A DNA stretch of 5,033 nt from Endomicrobiellum africanum (GTDB lineage: Bacteria; Elusimicrobiota; Endomicrobiia; Endomicrobiales; Endomicrobiaceae): the NCBI GenBank assembly GCA_031281995.1, contig JAITEQ010000013.1, positions 1-5,033 on the forward strand, in the 5' to 3' direction. Position numbers and translations under genes: made by a program. The first letter of the stretch is position 1, and each line of letters starts with the position of its first letter. Positions 1 to 5,033 of the stretch are shown piece after piece. The notes under the pieces were generated by a model. It was not told the origin of the DNA. It searched no databases and saw only the letters and a list, made by a program, of their open reading frames with translations.

Positions 1-30
1 CCTATTAGACATTGGTAACTTATATATAAT

Positions 31-34
31 AGGA
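31..34 (+). promoter_or_regulatory. Ribosome binding site of ruvB (AGGA)
   Basis: AGGA lies 6 nt before the ATG at 41, a good distance for a Shine-Dalgarno. The ruvB reading frame stays open to the window's left edge, but no ATG, GTG or TTG occurs in that frame between 2 and 40. Together with this site and the normal RuvB N-terminus that follows, this supports the ATG at 41 as the start. Confidence 0.6.
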
Positions 35-40
35 CCCTTA

Positions 41-1063
41 ATGGAAGAATTGGAAAGAATAGTTGAATCTTCTAAACTTGCAGAAGAAGATAGGATAGAA
101 AACTCTTTAAGACCGCAAAGTCTTTCTGACTTTATAGGACAAGATAAGTTAAAAAATAATCTTAAAGTTTTTATAGAAGCTGCTAAAAATAGGAAAGAAG
201 CATTAGACCATTGCTTATTTTATGCTCCTCCAGGTCTTGGAAAAACTACTCTTTCGCATATTATTGCAAAAGAAATGGGCAGCAATTTAAGGATGACTTC
301 TGGTCCAGTTTTGGAAAGAGTAGGGGACTTAGCTGCAATCCTTACTAATCTTTCTGAAGGTGATGTTTTTTTTATAGACGAAATTCACAGAATGAACCAT
401 TTAGTTGAAGAATCTCTCTACCCTGCTATGGAAGATTTTGAACTTGACATTATTATAGGCCAAGGCCCTTCAGCAAAAACCATAAAACTATCTATACCTC
501 GCTTTACTCTAATAGGTGCAACCACAAGAGCAGGTCTTTTATCTAGCCCATTAAGAGACAGGTTTGGTATAATAGAACACCTTGAATTTTATGATATAAA
601 AGATTTAACACTAATAGTAAACCGTTCTGCATCTATAATGAATATTGAAATAGACCAAGACGCAAGCAAAGAAATAGCAAGACGTTCAAGAAGCACACCT
701 AGAATTGTAAACAGGCTTTTAAAAAGAGTAAGGGACTTTGCTCAAATACAAGGCGAGAAAATAACTAAAAATATTGCTAAAGAAGCGTTAGATGCTTTAG
801 CTGTAGATAATGCTGGGCTTGATAGAATGGATAGACTTATTCTTAACACTTTAGTTAATAAATTTGGAGGCGGTCCAGTAGGAGTTGATACTATCGCCGT
901 AGCAATATCTGAAGAATCTGACACCATCACAGACGTTTACGAACCATATCTTATACAGTCTGGCTTTCTTGCCAGAACACCAAGAGGTAGAATTGTCACA
1001 GAAGCTGGATACAAGCATATTGGTGCAGAACCTCCTAAAAACTTACAAAAAGAATTACTTTAG
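41..1063 (+). CDS. ruvB: RuvB, Holliday junction branch migration ATPase
   Basis: RuvB is the hexameric AAA+ motor that, with RuvA, drives branch migration of Holliday junctions in recombinational repair; RuvC then cuts them. The 340-residue product has normal family length. Seen in order: the N-terminal LRPQSLSDFIGQ motif (23-34); Walker A, APPGLGKTT (62-70); Walker B, FFIDEIH (110-116); sensor 1 around TLIGATTRAG (156-165); LRDRFG (171-176), whose first Arg (172) aligns with the RuvB arginine finger; sensor 2 around STPRIVNRLL (218-227); and the C-terminal winged-helix signature FGGGPVGVDT (275-284) followed by VYEPYLIQSGFLARTPRGR (299-317). One oddity is that the first Walker A residue is Ala instead of the usual Gly. 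It is the first gene of a tight four-gene block, and ruvA or ruvC may lie to the left, outside the window. Identity is essentially certain. Confidence 0.98.
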   Translation: MEELERIVESSKLAEEDRIENSLRPQSLSDFIGQDKLKNNLKVFIEAAKNRKEALDHCLFYAPPGLGKTTLSHIIAKEMGSNLRMTSGPVLERVGDLAAILTNLSEGDVFFIDEIHRMNHLVEESLYPAMEDFELDIIIGQGPSAKTIKLSIPRFTLIGATTRAGLLSSPLRDRFGIIEHLEFYDIKDLTLIVNRSASIMNIEIDQDASKEIARRSRSTPRIVNRLLKRVRDFAQIQGEKITKNIAKEALDALAVDNAGLDRMDRLILNTLVNKFGGGPVGVDTIAVAISEESDTITDVYEPYLIQSGFLARTPRGRIVTEAGYKHIGAEPPKNLQKELL

Positions 1064-1066
1064 ATT

Positions 1067-1594
1067 ATGCAAAATAAAGTTTTATTGCATATTTGCTGTG
1101 CTCCCTGCTCTGCTGCAAGTATGAAAGTATTACATACTAATTACAATGTTTCTTTTTACTGGTACAACCCAAACATCTGGGATTTTGATGAGTATAAAAA
1201 AAGAAAAGACTCTGCTATAAAGTATGCAAAAGAACTTAACATTACTTTTCATGAACACCAAAATTTTGTTTATAATTATAAAATTTGGGAAAAAGAGAGC
1301 TTAGAAACCTGTAAACTTTGTTACTGTTTACGCTTAGCAAAAGTAGCTTTATTTGCAAAGTCAAACAATTTTGATTTTTTCACTACTTCTCTATTGTCTA
1401 GTCCTTATCAAAAACATGACCTAGTTAAACAAATTTCTGAAAATATATCATCACAATATTTAGTGAAATTTCTTTATGCAGATTTTAGAGAATTTTTTTA
1501 TGAAGGTAAAAACGAACTAAAACAGAAAGGTTATTACACACAAAAGTATTGTGCTTGCAATAAATCCTATAAAGAGAGATTTGAGAATAAATGA
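1067..1594 (+). CDS. queH: QueH, epoxyqueuosine reductase (DUF208 family)
   Basis: QueH is the non-cobalamin enzyme that reduces epoxyqueuosine in tRNA to queuosine, the final step of the pathway; it is unrelated in sequence to QueG. Family members carry an iron-sulfur cluster. The 175-residue protein has the family's cysteine groups: HICCAPC near the N-terminus (Cys10, 11, 14), CKLCYCLRL (Cys82, 85, 87) and YTQKYCAC near the C-terminus (Cys162, 164). Other family-like stretches are YNPNIWDFDEYKKR (33-46), FDFFTTSLLSSPYQKH (102-117) and DFREFFYEGK (139-148). Departures from the usual pattern are YCAC for YCGC and a somewhat short length. The ATG is 3 nt after the ruvB stop with no good Shine-Dalgarno, suggesting translational coupling. 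It overlaps the next gene by 4 nt. Finding queA two genes downstream strongly supports the assignment. Confidence 0.93.
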   Translation: MQNKVLLHICCAPCSAASMKVLHTNYNVSFYWYNPNIWDFDEYKKRKDSAIKYAKELNITFHEHQNFVYNYKIWEKESLETCKLCYCLRLAKVALFAKSNNFDFFTTSLLSSPYQKHDLVKQISENISSQYLVKFLYADFREFFYEGKNELKQKGYYTQKYCACNKSYKERFENK

Positions 1595-2742
1595 TTTTTA
1601 AAAATATACAACAGGCAATACCAATACTGTTTATATTTGTAATTTTACTGCATAAAAGTTTATACGCACTAGATTATGTAAATAAAGACATTAATATTGG
1701 CATATTTGTAAACGTTTCTTCTGTAACTTTAGGATGTTCAAAAAGCTTTATAATAGAAGAAGATAATACTGGCAAAAAACTAAAATTTTCAAAAGGGGTG
1801 ATAAGTTTAATTTGTACCTCTAAAGGCATAAAAATAAACAATTATACTTTGCGCTCTCCCATTAAAATATTACCATCAAACGATGTAATTTTTGCTAACT
1901 CTCAAGTCTATCAAGGCTATTTGTATATCAAACAATCACAAAATAAAATGACTATTATAAATGTTTTGCCTATAGAGGAATATTTAAAAGGAGTAGTCCC
2001 TAAAGAAGTTAGCACTTCTTGGCCAATTGAAGCTTTAAAAGCGCAAGCTGTAGTCAGTAGAACTTACACAATTGCTAATTTAAACAAACACAAGGAGCAA
2101 GGTTTTAATTTATGCTCTACAACACATTGCCAAGTTTATGGCGGACTTAGCTGTCAAGTGCACTTAAGCAACCAAGCAGTTAAAGAAACAAACAAAGAAG
2201 TTTTAACATATGAAAATAACGTTATACAAGCAGTTTTTCATGCAAGCTGCGGTGGCCATACAGACACACCAGAATATATTTGGAGTTGGAAAAATATACC
2301 TCCTTGTTTGCAAGGAACAAAGTGCGGATATTGTCGCAACGCTCCATACACAAAATGGGAGCAAACTTTAGATGAACATTTTATACATGAAAAACTTTCT
2401 CAAAACAATAAAATAGGTAAAATTAAAAAAATCAAAATTAAAGGAAAAACTTCAGCAAAAGCTGCTAAAGAGTTAGAAATAATACATAGTAAAGGTAAAA
2501 TAAAGTTAAATGCATATAAGTTTAGGACTTTAGTTGACGCTTGGAAAATAAAAAGCCACACCTTTGACTCTATAAAAGTTAAAAACGATAAAATTTATTT
2601 TAAAGGGAAAGGTTGGGGACACAAGGTTGGTCTATGTCAAGAAGGAGCAAAAGGTATGGCAGAAAAAGGTAAAACATATAAAAAAATTTTACTTCATTTT
2701 TATCCTAAAACAAAAATTGAAACTATAAATTACTGGAAATAA
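1591..2742 (+). CDS. Secreted SpoIID/LytB-domain protein, putative peptidoglycan lytic transglycosylase
   Basis: SpoIID is a lytic transglycosylase acting on glycan strands stripped of stem peptides; LytB-type relatives in non-spore-formers are linked to wall remodelling. The 383-residue product starts with a hydrophobic segment (about 9-20) and a possible signal-peptidase site after SLYA (Ala26), so it should act outside the cytoplasmic membrane. The domain core is clear: LPIEEYLKGVVPKEV (126-140), with Glu139 at the position of the SpoIID catalytic Glu, then EALKAQAVVSRTY (147-159), CSTTHCQVYGG (175-185), ASCGGHTDTPEYIW (218-231), and the C-terminal GKGWGHKVGLCQEGAKGMA (339-357) ending in LLHFYPKTKI. 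His179 with Cys175 and Cys180 resembles the His/Cys zinc site described for clostridial SpoIID. Ten cysteines are present, including a CGYC pair. The start overlaps the queH stop (ATGA), with GAGAG at 1574-1578 upstream. The exact cellular role is not shown. Confidence 0.9.
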   Translation: MIFKNIQQAIPILFIFVILLHKSLYALDYVNKDINIGIFVNVSSVTLGCSKSFIIEEDNTGKKLKFSKGVISLICTSKGIKINNYTLRSPIKILPSNDVIFANSQVYQGYLYIKQSQNKMTIINVLPIEEYLKGVVPKEVSTSWPIEALKAQAVVSRTYTIANLNKHKEQGFNLCSTTHCQVYGGLSCQVHLSNQAVKETNKEVLTYENNVIQAVFHASCGGHTDTPEYIWSWKNIPPCLQGTKCGYCRNAPYTKWEQTLDEHFIHEKLSQNNKIGKIKKIKIKGKTSAKAAKELEIIHSKGKIKLNAYKFRTLVDAWKIKSHTFDSIKVKNDKIYFKGKGWGHKVGLCQEGAKGMAEKGKTYKKILLHFYPKTKIETINYWK

Positions 2743-2747
2743 AAAAA

Positions 2748-3821
2748 ATGACAAATGAAGATTTAGACTTATCAAATTATAATTACACTGTACCTAATAA
2801 ACTTATTGCACAAACGCCAACCATAAATAGACAAGATTCTAAACTTTTTGTTGTAAATAGGATAAATGGGCAATTTTGCCATAAAAAATTTTTAAACATA
2901 GTAGAGTATTTTAATTATGGAGATTGTATAGTTCTTAACGAAACCAAAGTCGTACCGTCTAGACTGTTTGGAAAAAAACACAGTGGGGGAAAAGTAGAGC
3001 TATTTTTTCTTGACCCGTGTCAAGAAGAAGAAAAATATAAAGTTTTAATTAAACCTTTTATAGGTATTGGGGAAAAAGCTTACTTTGAAAATGGTTACGA
3101 GTGCGAAATTCTTTCAAAAGAAGGAAATGGTATAACTTTAGTTAAGTTTAACAAACTTAATATTCTAACTTTTTTACAAGAATATGGCATTATGCCGTTA
3201 CCACCTTACATAAACAGAAAAAACGGGTTAGCTGTTGAAATGTCTGCCTTGGACAGAAAAAGATATCAAACAATATACGCAAAAAATGTAGGTGCAATTG
3301 CTGCGCCAACAGCAGGATTACATTTTACAGACAAAATTTTAAGTTCATTAAAAAATAAGGGAGTAAGCATTGCAAAATTAACATTGCATGTAGGCTGGGG
3401 GACTTTCAAACCTATAACTACAGACAATTTATGCTATCACAACATGCTCCCAGAAAAGTTTATTCTAAGCAAAGAAAATGCACAAATTATAAATAATTCC
3501 ATTAAAGGCAACAAAAAAGTAGTTGCAGTAGGTACTACATCTACAAGAGCAATAGAATCAATAGCAAATTTTGCTAGTCTTAGAGAGAACGGAAAAGCTT
3601 TTATAAAAGCTTCCTCGGGCGAAACTTCAATTTTTATATATCCAGGTTACAAATTTAAAGTAATAAATACGCTAATAACAAATCTTCATTTACCAAAATC
3701 TACACCTCTTATGATGGCAAGCGCTTTTTCTTCCAGAACTTTAATGTTAAAAGCATACGAGGAAGCTATTAATAAAGAGTATCGTTTTTTTTCTTATGGG
3801 GACTCAATGCTTATTTTGTAA
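2748..3821 (+). CDS. queA: QueA, S-adenosylmethionine:tRNA ribosyltransferase-isomerase
   Basis: QueA transfers and isomerises the ribosyl group of S-adenosylmethionine onto 7-aminomethyl-7-deazaguanine already placed at tRNA position 34, giving epoxyqueuosine, the substrate of QueH. The 357 residues match the family end to end: YNYTVPNKLIAQTP (11-24), GDCIVLNETKVVPSRLFG (58-75), PLPPYINR (150-157), RYQTIYA (172-178), AIAAPTAGLHFT (183-194), LTLHVGWGTFKP (211-222), VAVGTTSTRAIE (259-270), TNLHLPKST (311-319) and YRFFSYGDSML (345-355). The segment usually read as HxMHxE is HNMLPE here (231-236), so the second His is lost. The ATG lies 5 nt after the preceding stop, behind a weak GGAA (2735-2738) and a run of eight A that includes the start A. 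tgt, its frequent neighbour, is not downstream. Identity is very secure. Confidence 0.97.
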   Translation: MTNEDLDLSNYNYTVPNKLIAQTPTINRQDSKLFVVNRINGQFCHKKFLNIVEYFNYGDCIVLNETKVVPSRLFGKKHSGGKVELFFLDPCQEEEKYKVLIKPFIGIGEKAYFENGYECEILSKEGNGITLVKFNKLNILTFLQEYGIMPLPPYINRKNGLAVEMSALDRKRYQTIYAKNVGAIAAPTAGLHFTDKILSSLKNKGVSIAKLTLHVGWGTFKPITTDNLCYHNMLPEKFILSKENAQIINNSIKGNKKVVAVGTTSTRAIESIANFASLRENGKAFIKASSGETSIFIYPGYKFKVINTLITNLHLPKSTPLMMASAFSSRTLMLKAYEEAINKEYRFFSYGDSMLIL

Positions 3822-3843
3822 ATACTAAAATTTAATATATAAT
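3816..3843 (+). promoter_or_regulatory. Candidate sigma70-type promoter for asd
   Basis: TTGTAA (3816-3821, overlapping the queA stop codon) and a perfect TATAAT (3838-3843) are separated by 16 nt, close to the ideal vegetative spacing. Transcription would start near 3850 and give a leader of about 95 nt before asd. The region is extremely A/T-rich, so chance matches to -10 boxes are common. A second TATAAT at 3912-3917 would give a leader of only about 20 nt, but it lacks a recognisable -35. Confidence 0.45.
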
Positions 3844-3849
3844 ATTAAA
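3831..3849. repeat. Perfect all-A/T inverted repeat (8-bp arms, 3-nt spacer)
   Basis: TTTAATAT (3831-3838) and ATATTAAA (3842-3849) are perfect reverse complements around ATA. The palindrome covers the candidate -10 box at 3838-3843, so it could be an operator. It has no G or C and no following T run on the + strand, so it is a poor intrinsic terminator. In such A/T-rich sequence, chance is a real alternative. Confidence 0.35.
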
Positions 3850-3859
3850 AATAAATATA

Positions 3860-3929
3860 CTGACTTAAGTGTTAGAAAAACTCTAATAATCAAGGAGTAA
3901 GTTGGTGATTTTATAATGTCTTATTAGAG
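3860..3929 (+). promoter_or_regulatory. Possible structured leader of asd with alternative stems
   Basis: Three pairings can be read in this untranslated stretch. An outer stem joins 3860-3867 (CTGACTTA) with 3898-3905 (TAAGTTGG), counting G-U pairs. It encloses a hairpin of 3870-3876 (TGTTAGA) with 3882-3888 (TCTAATA), around a 5-nt loop. A competing 9-bp perfect stem joins 3881-3889 (CTCTAATAA) with 3921-3929 (TTATTAGAG), which ends just before the GAGG and AAGGTG ribosome-binding candidates. The strand at 3881-3889 cannot be in both structures, as expected for an RNA switch. I recognise no known riboswitch consensus. In particular it is too short for, and does not match, the lysine riboswitch often found upstream of asd or lysC. 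Function is inferred only. Confidence 0.3.
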
Positions 3930-3931
3930 AT

Positions 3932-3943
3932 GAGGCAAAGGTG
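3932..3943 (+). promoter_or_regulatory. Ribosome binding region of asd
   Basis: Two Shine-Dalgarno candidates precede the ATG at 3946: GAGG at 3932-3935 (10 nt gap) and AAGGTG at 3938-3943 (only 2 nt gap). In-frame stops at 3925 and 3931 rule out a longer N-terminus, so 3946 is the first possible ATG. A third, stronger AAGGAG at 3892-3897 is too far away to serve it. Confidence 0.5.
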
Positions 3944-3945
3944 AA

Positions 3946-4968
3946 ATGAAAAACTATAAAGTGGCAGTGGTTGGTGCGACAGGCAGTGTGGGCTTAGAAA
4001 TGATAAAGATGCTTGAAGATAGAAATTTTCCAGTAGAAAACATAAAATTTTTAGCTTCAGAACGTTCTGTAGGGAAAAAGCTAAGCTATAATGGCAAGCA
4101 AGTCCCAGTTGAACTACTTACTAAAAACAGTGGCAAAGGTGTTGACGTTGCTCTATTTAGCGCAGGGTCTGAAATTTCTAGAGAAATCGCTCCTTTTTTT
4201 GCAAATGATGGGTGTTTTGTTATAGACAACTCGAGCGCTTGGCGGATGGACAAAGGTGTCCCTTTAGTAGTACCTGAAGTTAACCCTAAAGACTTAAGTA
4301 AAGATAAAAAAATAATAGCAAACCCTAACTGTTCTACAATTCAAATGGTGGTAGCATTAAAACCTCTACACGACTTTGCAAAAATTAAAAGAGTAATTGT
4401 CTCTACATACCAATCTGTATCTGGCGCAGGGCAAAAAGGCATAAATGAACTTACAGAACAGACAAAAGCTTGGGCAAAAGATGAAACTTTGCCACAACCA
4501 AACAAATTTCAGTATCAAATAGCATTTAACTTAATACCTCAAATAGACATTTTCACAGATAACGGCTATACAAAAGAAGAAATGAAAATGACAAATGAAA
4601 CTAAGAAAATTATGGGGGGTGATAATTCTATAGAAGTAAGTGCAACGTGTGTTAGAGTGCCTATATTTAGATCTCATTCAGAAAGTGTTTGGATAGAAAC
4701 AGAAAAACCTCTTTCTCCTGTGCAGGCAAAAGAATTGCTGTCAAAAACAGATGGTATACAAGTTTTAGATGAACCGGAAAGTAAAAAATATCCTATGCCG
4801 CTGTTTGCAGAAAACATGCAAACAACATATGTAGGTAGAATTCGTGCTGACATTTCAACAAAAAATAATGCATTAACATTTTGGATAGTTGCAGATAATC
4901 TTTTAAAAGGAGCTGCTTTAAATGCAGTCCAAATTGCAGAAACTTTAGTTAAGAATAATATTTTATAA
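3946..4968 (+). CDS. asd: Aspartate-semialdehyde dehydrogenase
   Basis: Asd reduces L-aspartyl-4-phosphate to aspartate 4-semialdehyde with NADPH, the branch point to lysine and diaminopimelate (and so peptidoglycan), threonine and methionine. The 340-residue product is full length for the Bacillus-like class. Seen in order: the nucleotide-binding loop GATGSVG (10-16); SSAWRMD (96-102) with substrate-binding Arg100; NPNCST (126-131) with catalytic Cys129; QSVSGAGQKG (156-165); YTKEEMKMTNETKKIMG (208-224); and TCVRVPIFRSHSESV (234-248) with Arg237 and the catalytic acid/base His244. The closing VADNLLKGAALNAVQIAE (315-332) is also typical. No key residue is missing. A 124-nt gap with its own promoter candidate separates it from queA, so it probably begins a new transcription unit that continues into the next gene. 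Confidence 0.97.
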   Translation: MKNYKVAVVGATGSVGLEMIKMLEDRNFPVENIKFLASERSVGKKLSYNGKQVPVELLTKNSGKGVDVALFSAGSEISREIAPFFANDGCFVIDNSSAWRMDKGVPLVVPEVNPKDLSKDKKIIANPNCSTIQMVVALKPLHDFAKIKRVIVSTYQSVSGAGQKGINELTEQTKAWAKDETLPQPNKFQYQIAFNLIPQIDIFTDNGYTKEEMKMTNETKKIMGGDNSIEVSATCVRVPIFRSHSESVWIETEKPLSPVQAKELLSKTDGIQVLDEPESKKYPMPLFAENMQTTYVGRIRADISTKNNALTFWIVADNLLKGAALNAVQIAETLVKNNIL

Positions 4969-4969
4969 A

Positions 4970-4975
4970 AAGGAG
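4970..4975 (+). promoter_or_regulatory. Strong Shine-Dalgarno for the gene after asd (AAGGAG)
   Basis: AAGGAG starts 2 nt after the asd stop and sits 9 nt before an ATG at 4985. It is the best-matching ribosome binding site in the window that is correctly placed for a start codon. It makes the truncated reading frame to its right a credible gene, co-transcribed with asd. Confidence 0.75.
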
Positions 4976-4984
4976 ATTTTAAAA

Positions 4985-5033
4985 ATGGCATTAATTAGCA
5001 AACTTTTAGCATTTGTTTTTAGCATTTGTTTTT
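4985..5033 (+). CDS. Start of an unidentified protein with a hydrophobic N-terminus (partial)
   Basis: An open frame begins at the ATG at 4985, 16 nt after asd and behind a strong AAGGAG, and runs off the window's right edge. The 16 visible residues read MALISKLLAFVFSICF: one Lys, then a strongly hydrophobic run. This resembles the start of a signal peptide or membrane segment, but it is too short to name a family. The second half is encoded by a 13-bp tandem duplication whose period is not a multiple of three, so the residues after about position 12 depend on the copy number being correct. Tight spacing implies an operon with asd. Function unknown. Confidence 0.5.
   Translation, partial: MALISKLLAFVFSICF
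5004..5033 (+). repeat. 13-bp tandem repeat at the window edge (about 2.3 copies)
   Basis: Every base from 5004 to 5020 equals the base 13 positions later, with the unit AGCATTTGTTTTT at 5008-5020 and again at 5021-5033. The array reaches the last base, so its full length is unknown. It lies inside the coding start of the last gene, and 13 bp shifts the reading frame by one for each extra copy. It may be a real slippage tract or an assembly artefact if this is a contig end. Confidence 0.85.

Noticed and set aside
1..18. Tail of a preceding gene ending with TAA at 16-18
   Set aside because: Only five codons would be visible and nothing identifies the product. An upstream ruvA is plausible from gene-order knowledge, but the sequence here does not show it.
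25..30. TATAAT just upstream of ruvB as a promoter -10
   Set aside because: Transcription would begin at about 37, downstream of the AGGA site, making a leaderless message, and no -35 is visible at a suitable distance. Chance in A/T-rich sequence is more likely.
742..930. 62-codon open frame on the minus strand inside ruvB
   Set aside because: It lies wholly within the conserved RuvB C-terminal coding region, has low-complexity Ser/Leu/Ala content typical of an antisense shadow, and shows no family features.
1591..2742. SpoIID as evidence that the organism forms endospores
   Set aside because: SpoIID/LytB domains are widespread in non-sporulating bacteria, and no other sporulation gene is in the window.
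3784..3793. Run of eight T near the queA end as a slippage or frameshift site
   Set aside because: The frame continues cleanly into the conserved YRFFSYGDSML ending. Similar A or T runs of eight occur at 366-373 and 2741-2748 and simply reflect base composition.
3822..3945. Lysine riboswitch or T-box upstream of asd
   Set aside because: The gap is only 124 nt, shorter than those elements need, and I cannot find the lysine-riboswitch core motifs, a T-box sequence or a specifier/terminator arrangement.
4674..4991. 105-codon open frame on the minus strand over the end of asd
   Set aside because: It is antisense to the conserved asd C-terminus, has no recognisable domain, and would oppose the strong ribosome site at 4970-4975. 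It is best read as a shadow frame.

Overview
The window is an AT-rich bacterial chromosome segment (roughly one third G+C by eye; A/T favoured at third codon positions; proteins rich in Lys, Asn and Ile). It carries five complete genes and the start of a sixth, all on the + strand and packed closely. Every complete gene has a recognisable, apparently intact housekeeping product. I see no mobile element, CRISPR array, tRNA or rRNA, and no convincing new defence or metabolic system.

Layout: 41-3821 is a tight four-gene block: ruvB (Holliday-junction branch-migration ATPase), queH (epoxyqueuosine reductase), a secreted SpoIID/LytB-domain protein and queA (tRNA ribosyltransferase-isomerase). Junctions are +3 nt, a 4-nt ATGA overlap and +5 nt, so co-transcription from a promoter left of the window is likely. 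A 124-nt gap (3822-3945) follows. It holds a plausible promoter, an all-A/T palindrome and a leader with mutually exclusive pairings. Then comes asd (aspartate-semialdehyde dehydrogenase), and 16 nt after it, behind a strong Shine-Dalgarno, the first 16 codons of a hydrophobic-start protein cut off at the window end.

Function: queA and queH encode consecutive last steps of tRNA queuosine synthesis. QueA builds epoxyqueuosine on the tRNA and QueH reduces it to queuosine. The SpoIID-like protein between them is predicted to act on peptidoglycan outside the membrane. asd feeds the lysine/diaminopimelate, threonine and methionine branches, so it also touches cell-wall supply.

Organism: SpoIID-domain proteins occur in many non-sporulating bacteria, so this one does not prove sporulation. 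The order ruvB-queH-spoIID-queA resembles arrangements I recall from Clostridia and other deep bacterial lineages. The low G+C and protein character would also fit an Elusimicrobiota/Endomicrobium-like gut or symbiotic bacterium. That placement is a low-confidence inference. The points most worth a second look are the asd leader, the out-of-frame 13-bp tandem repeat at the right edge, the cysteine-rich SpoIID protein, and several residue substitutions in otherwise conserved motifs.
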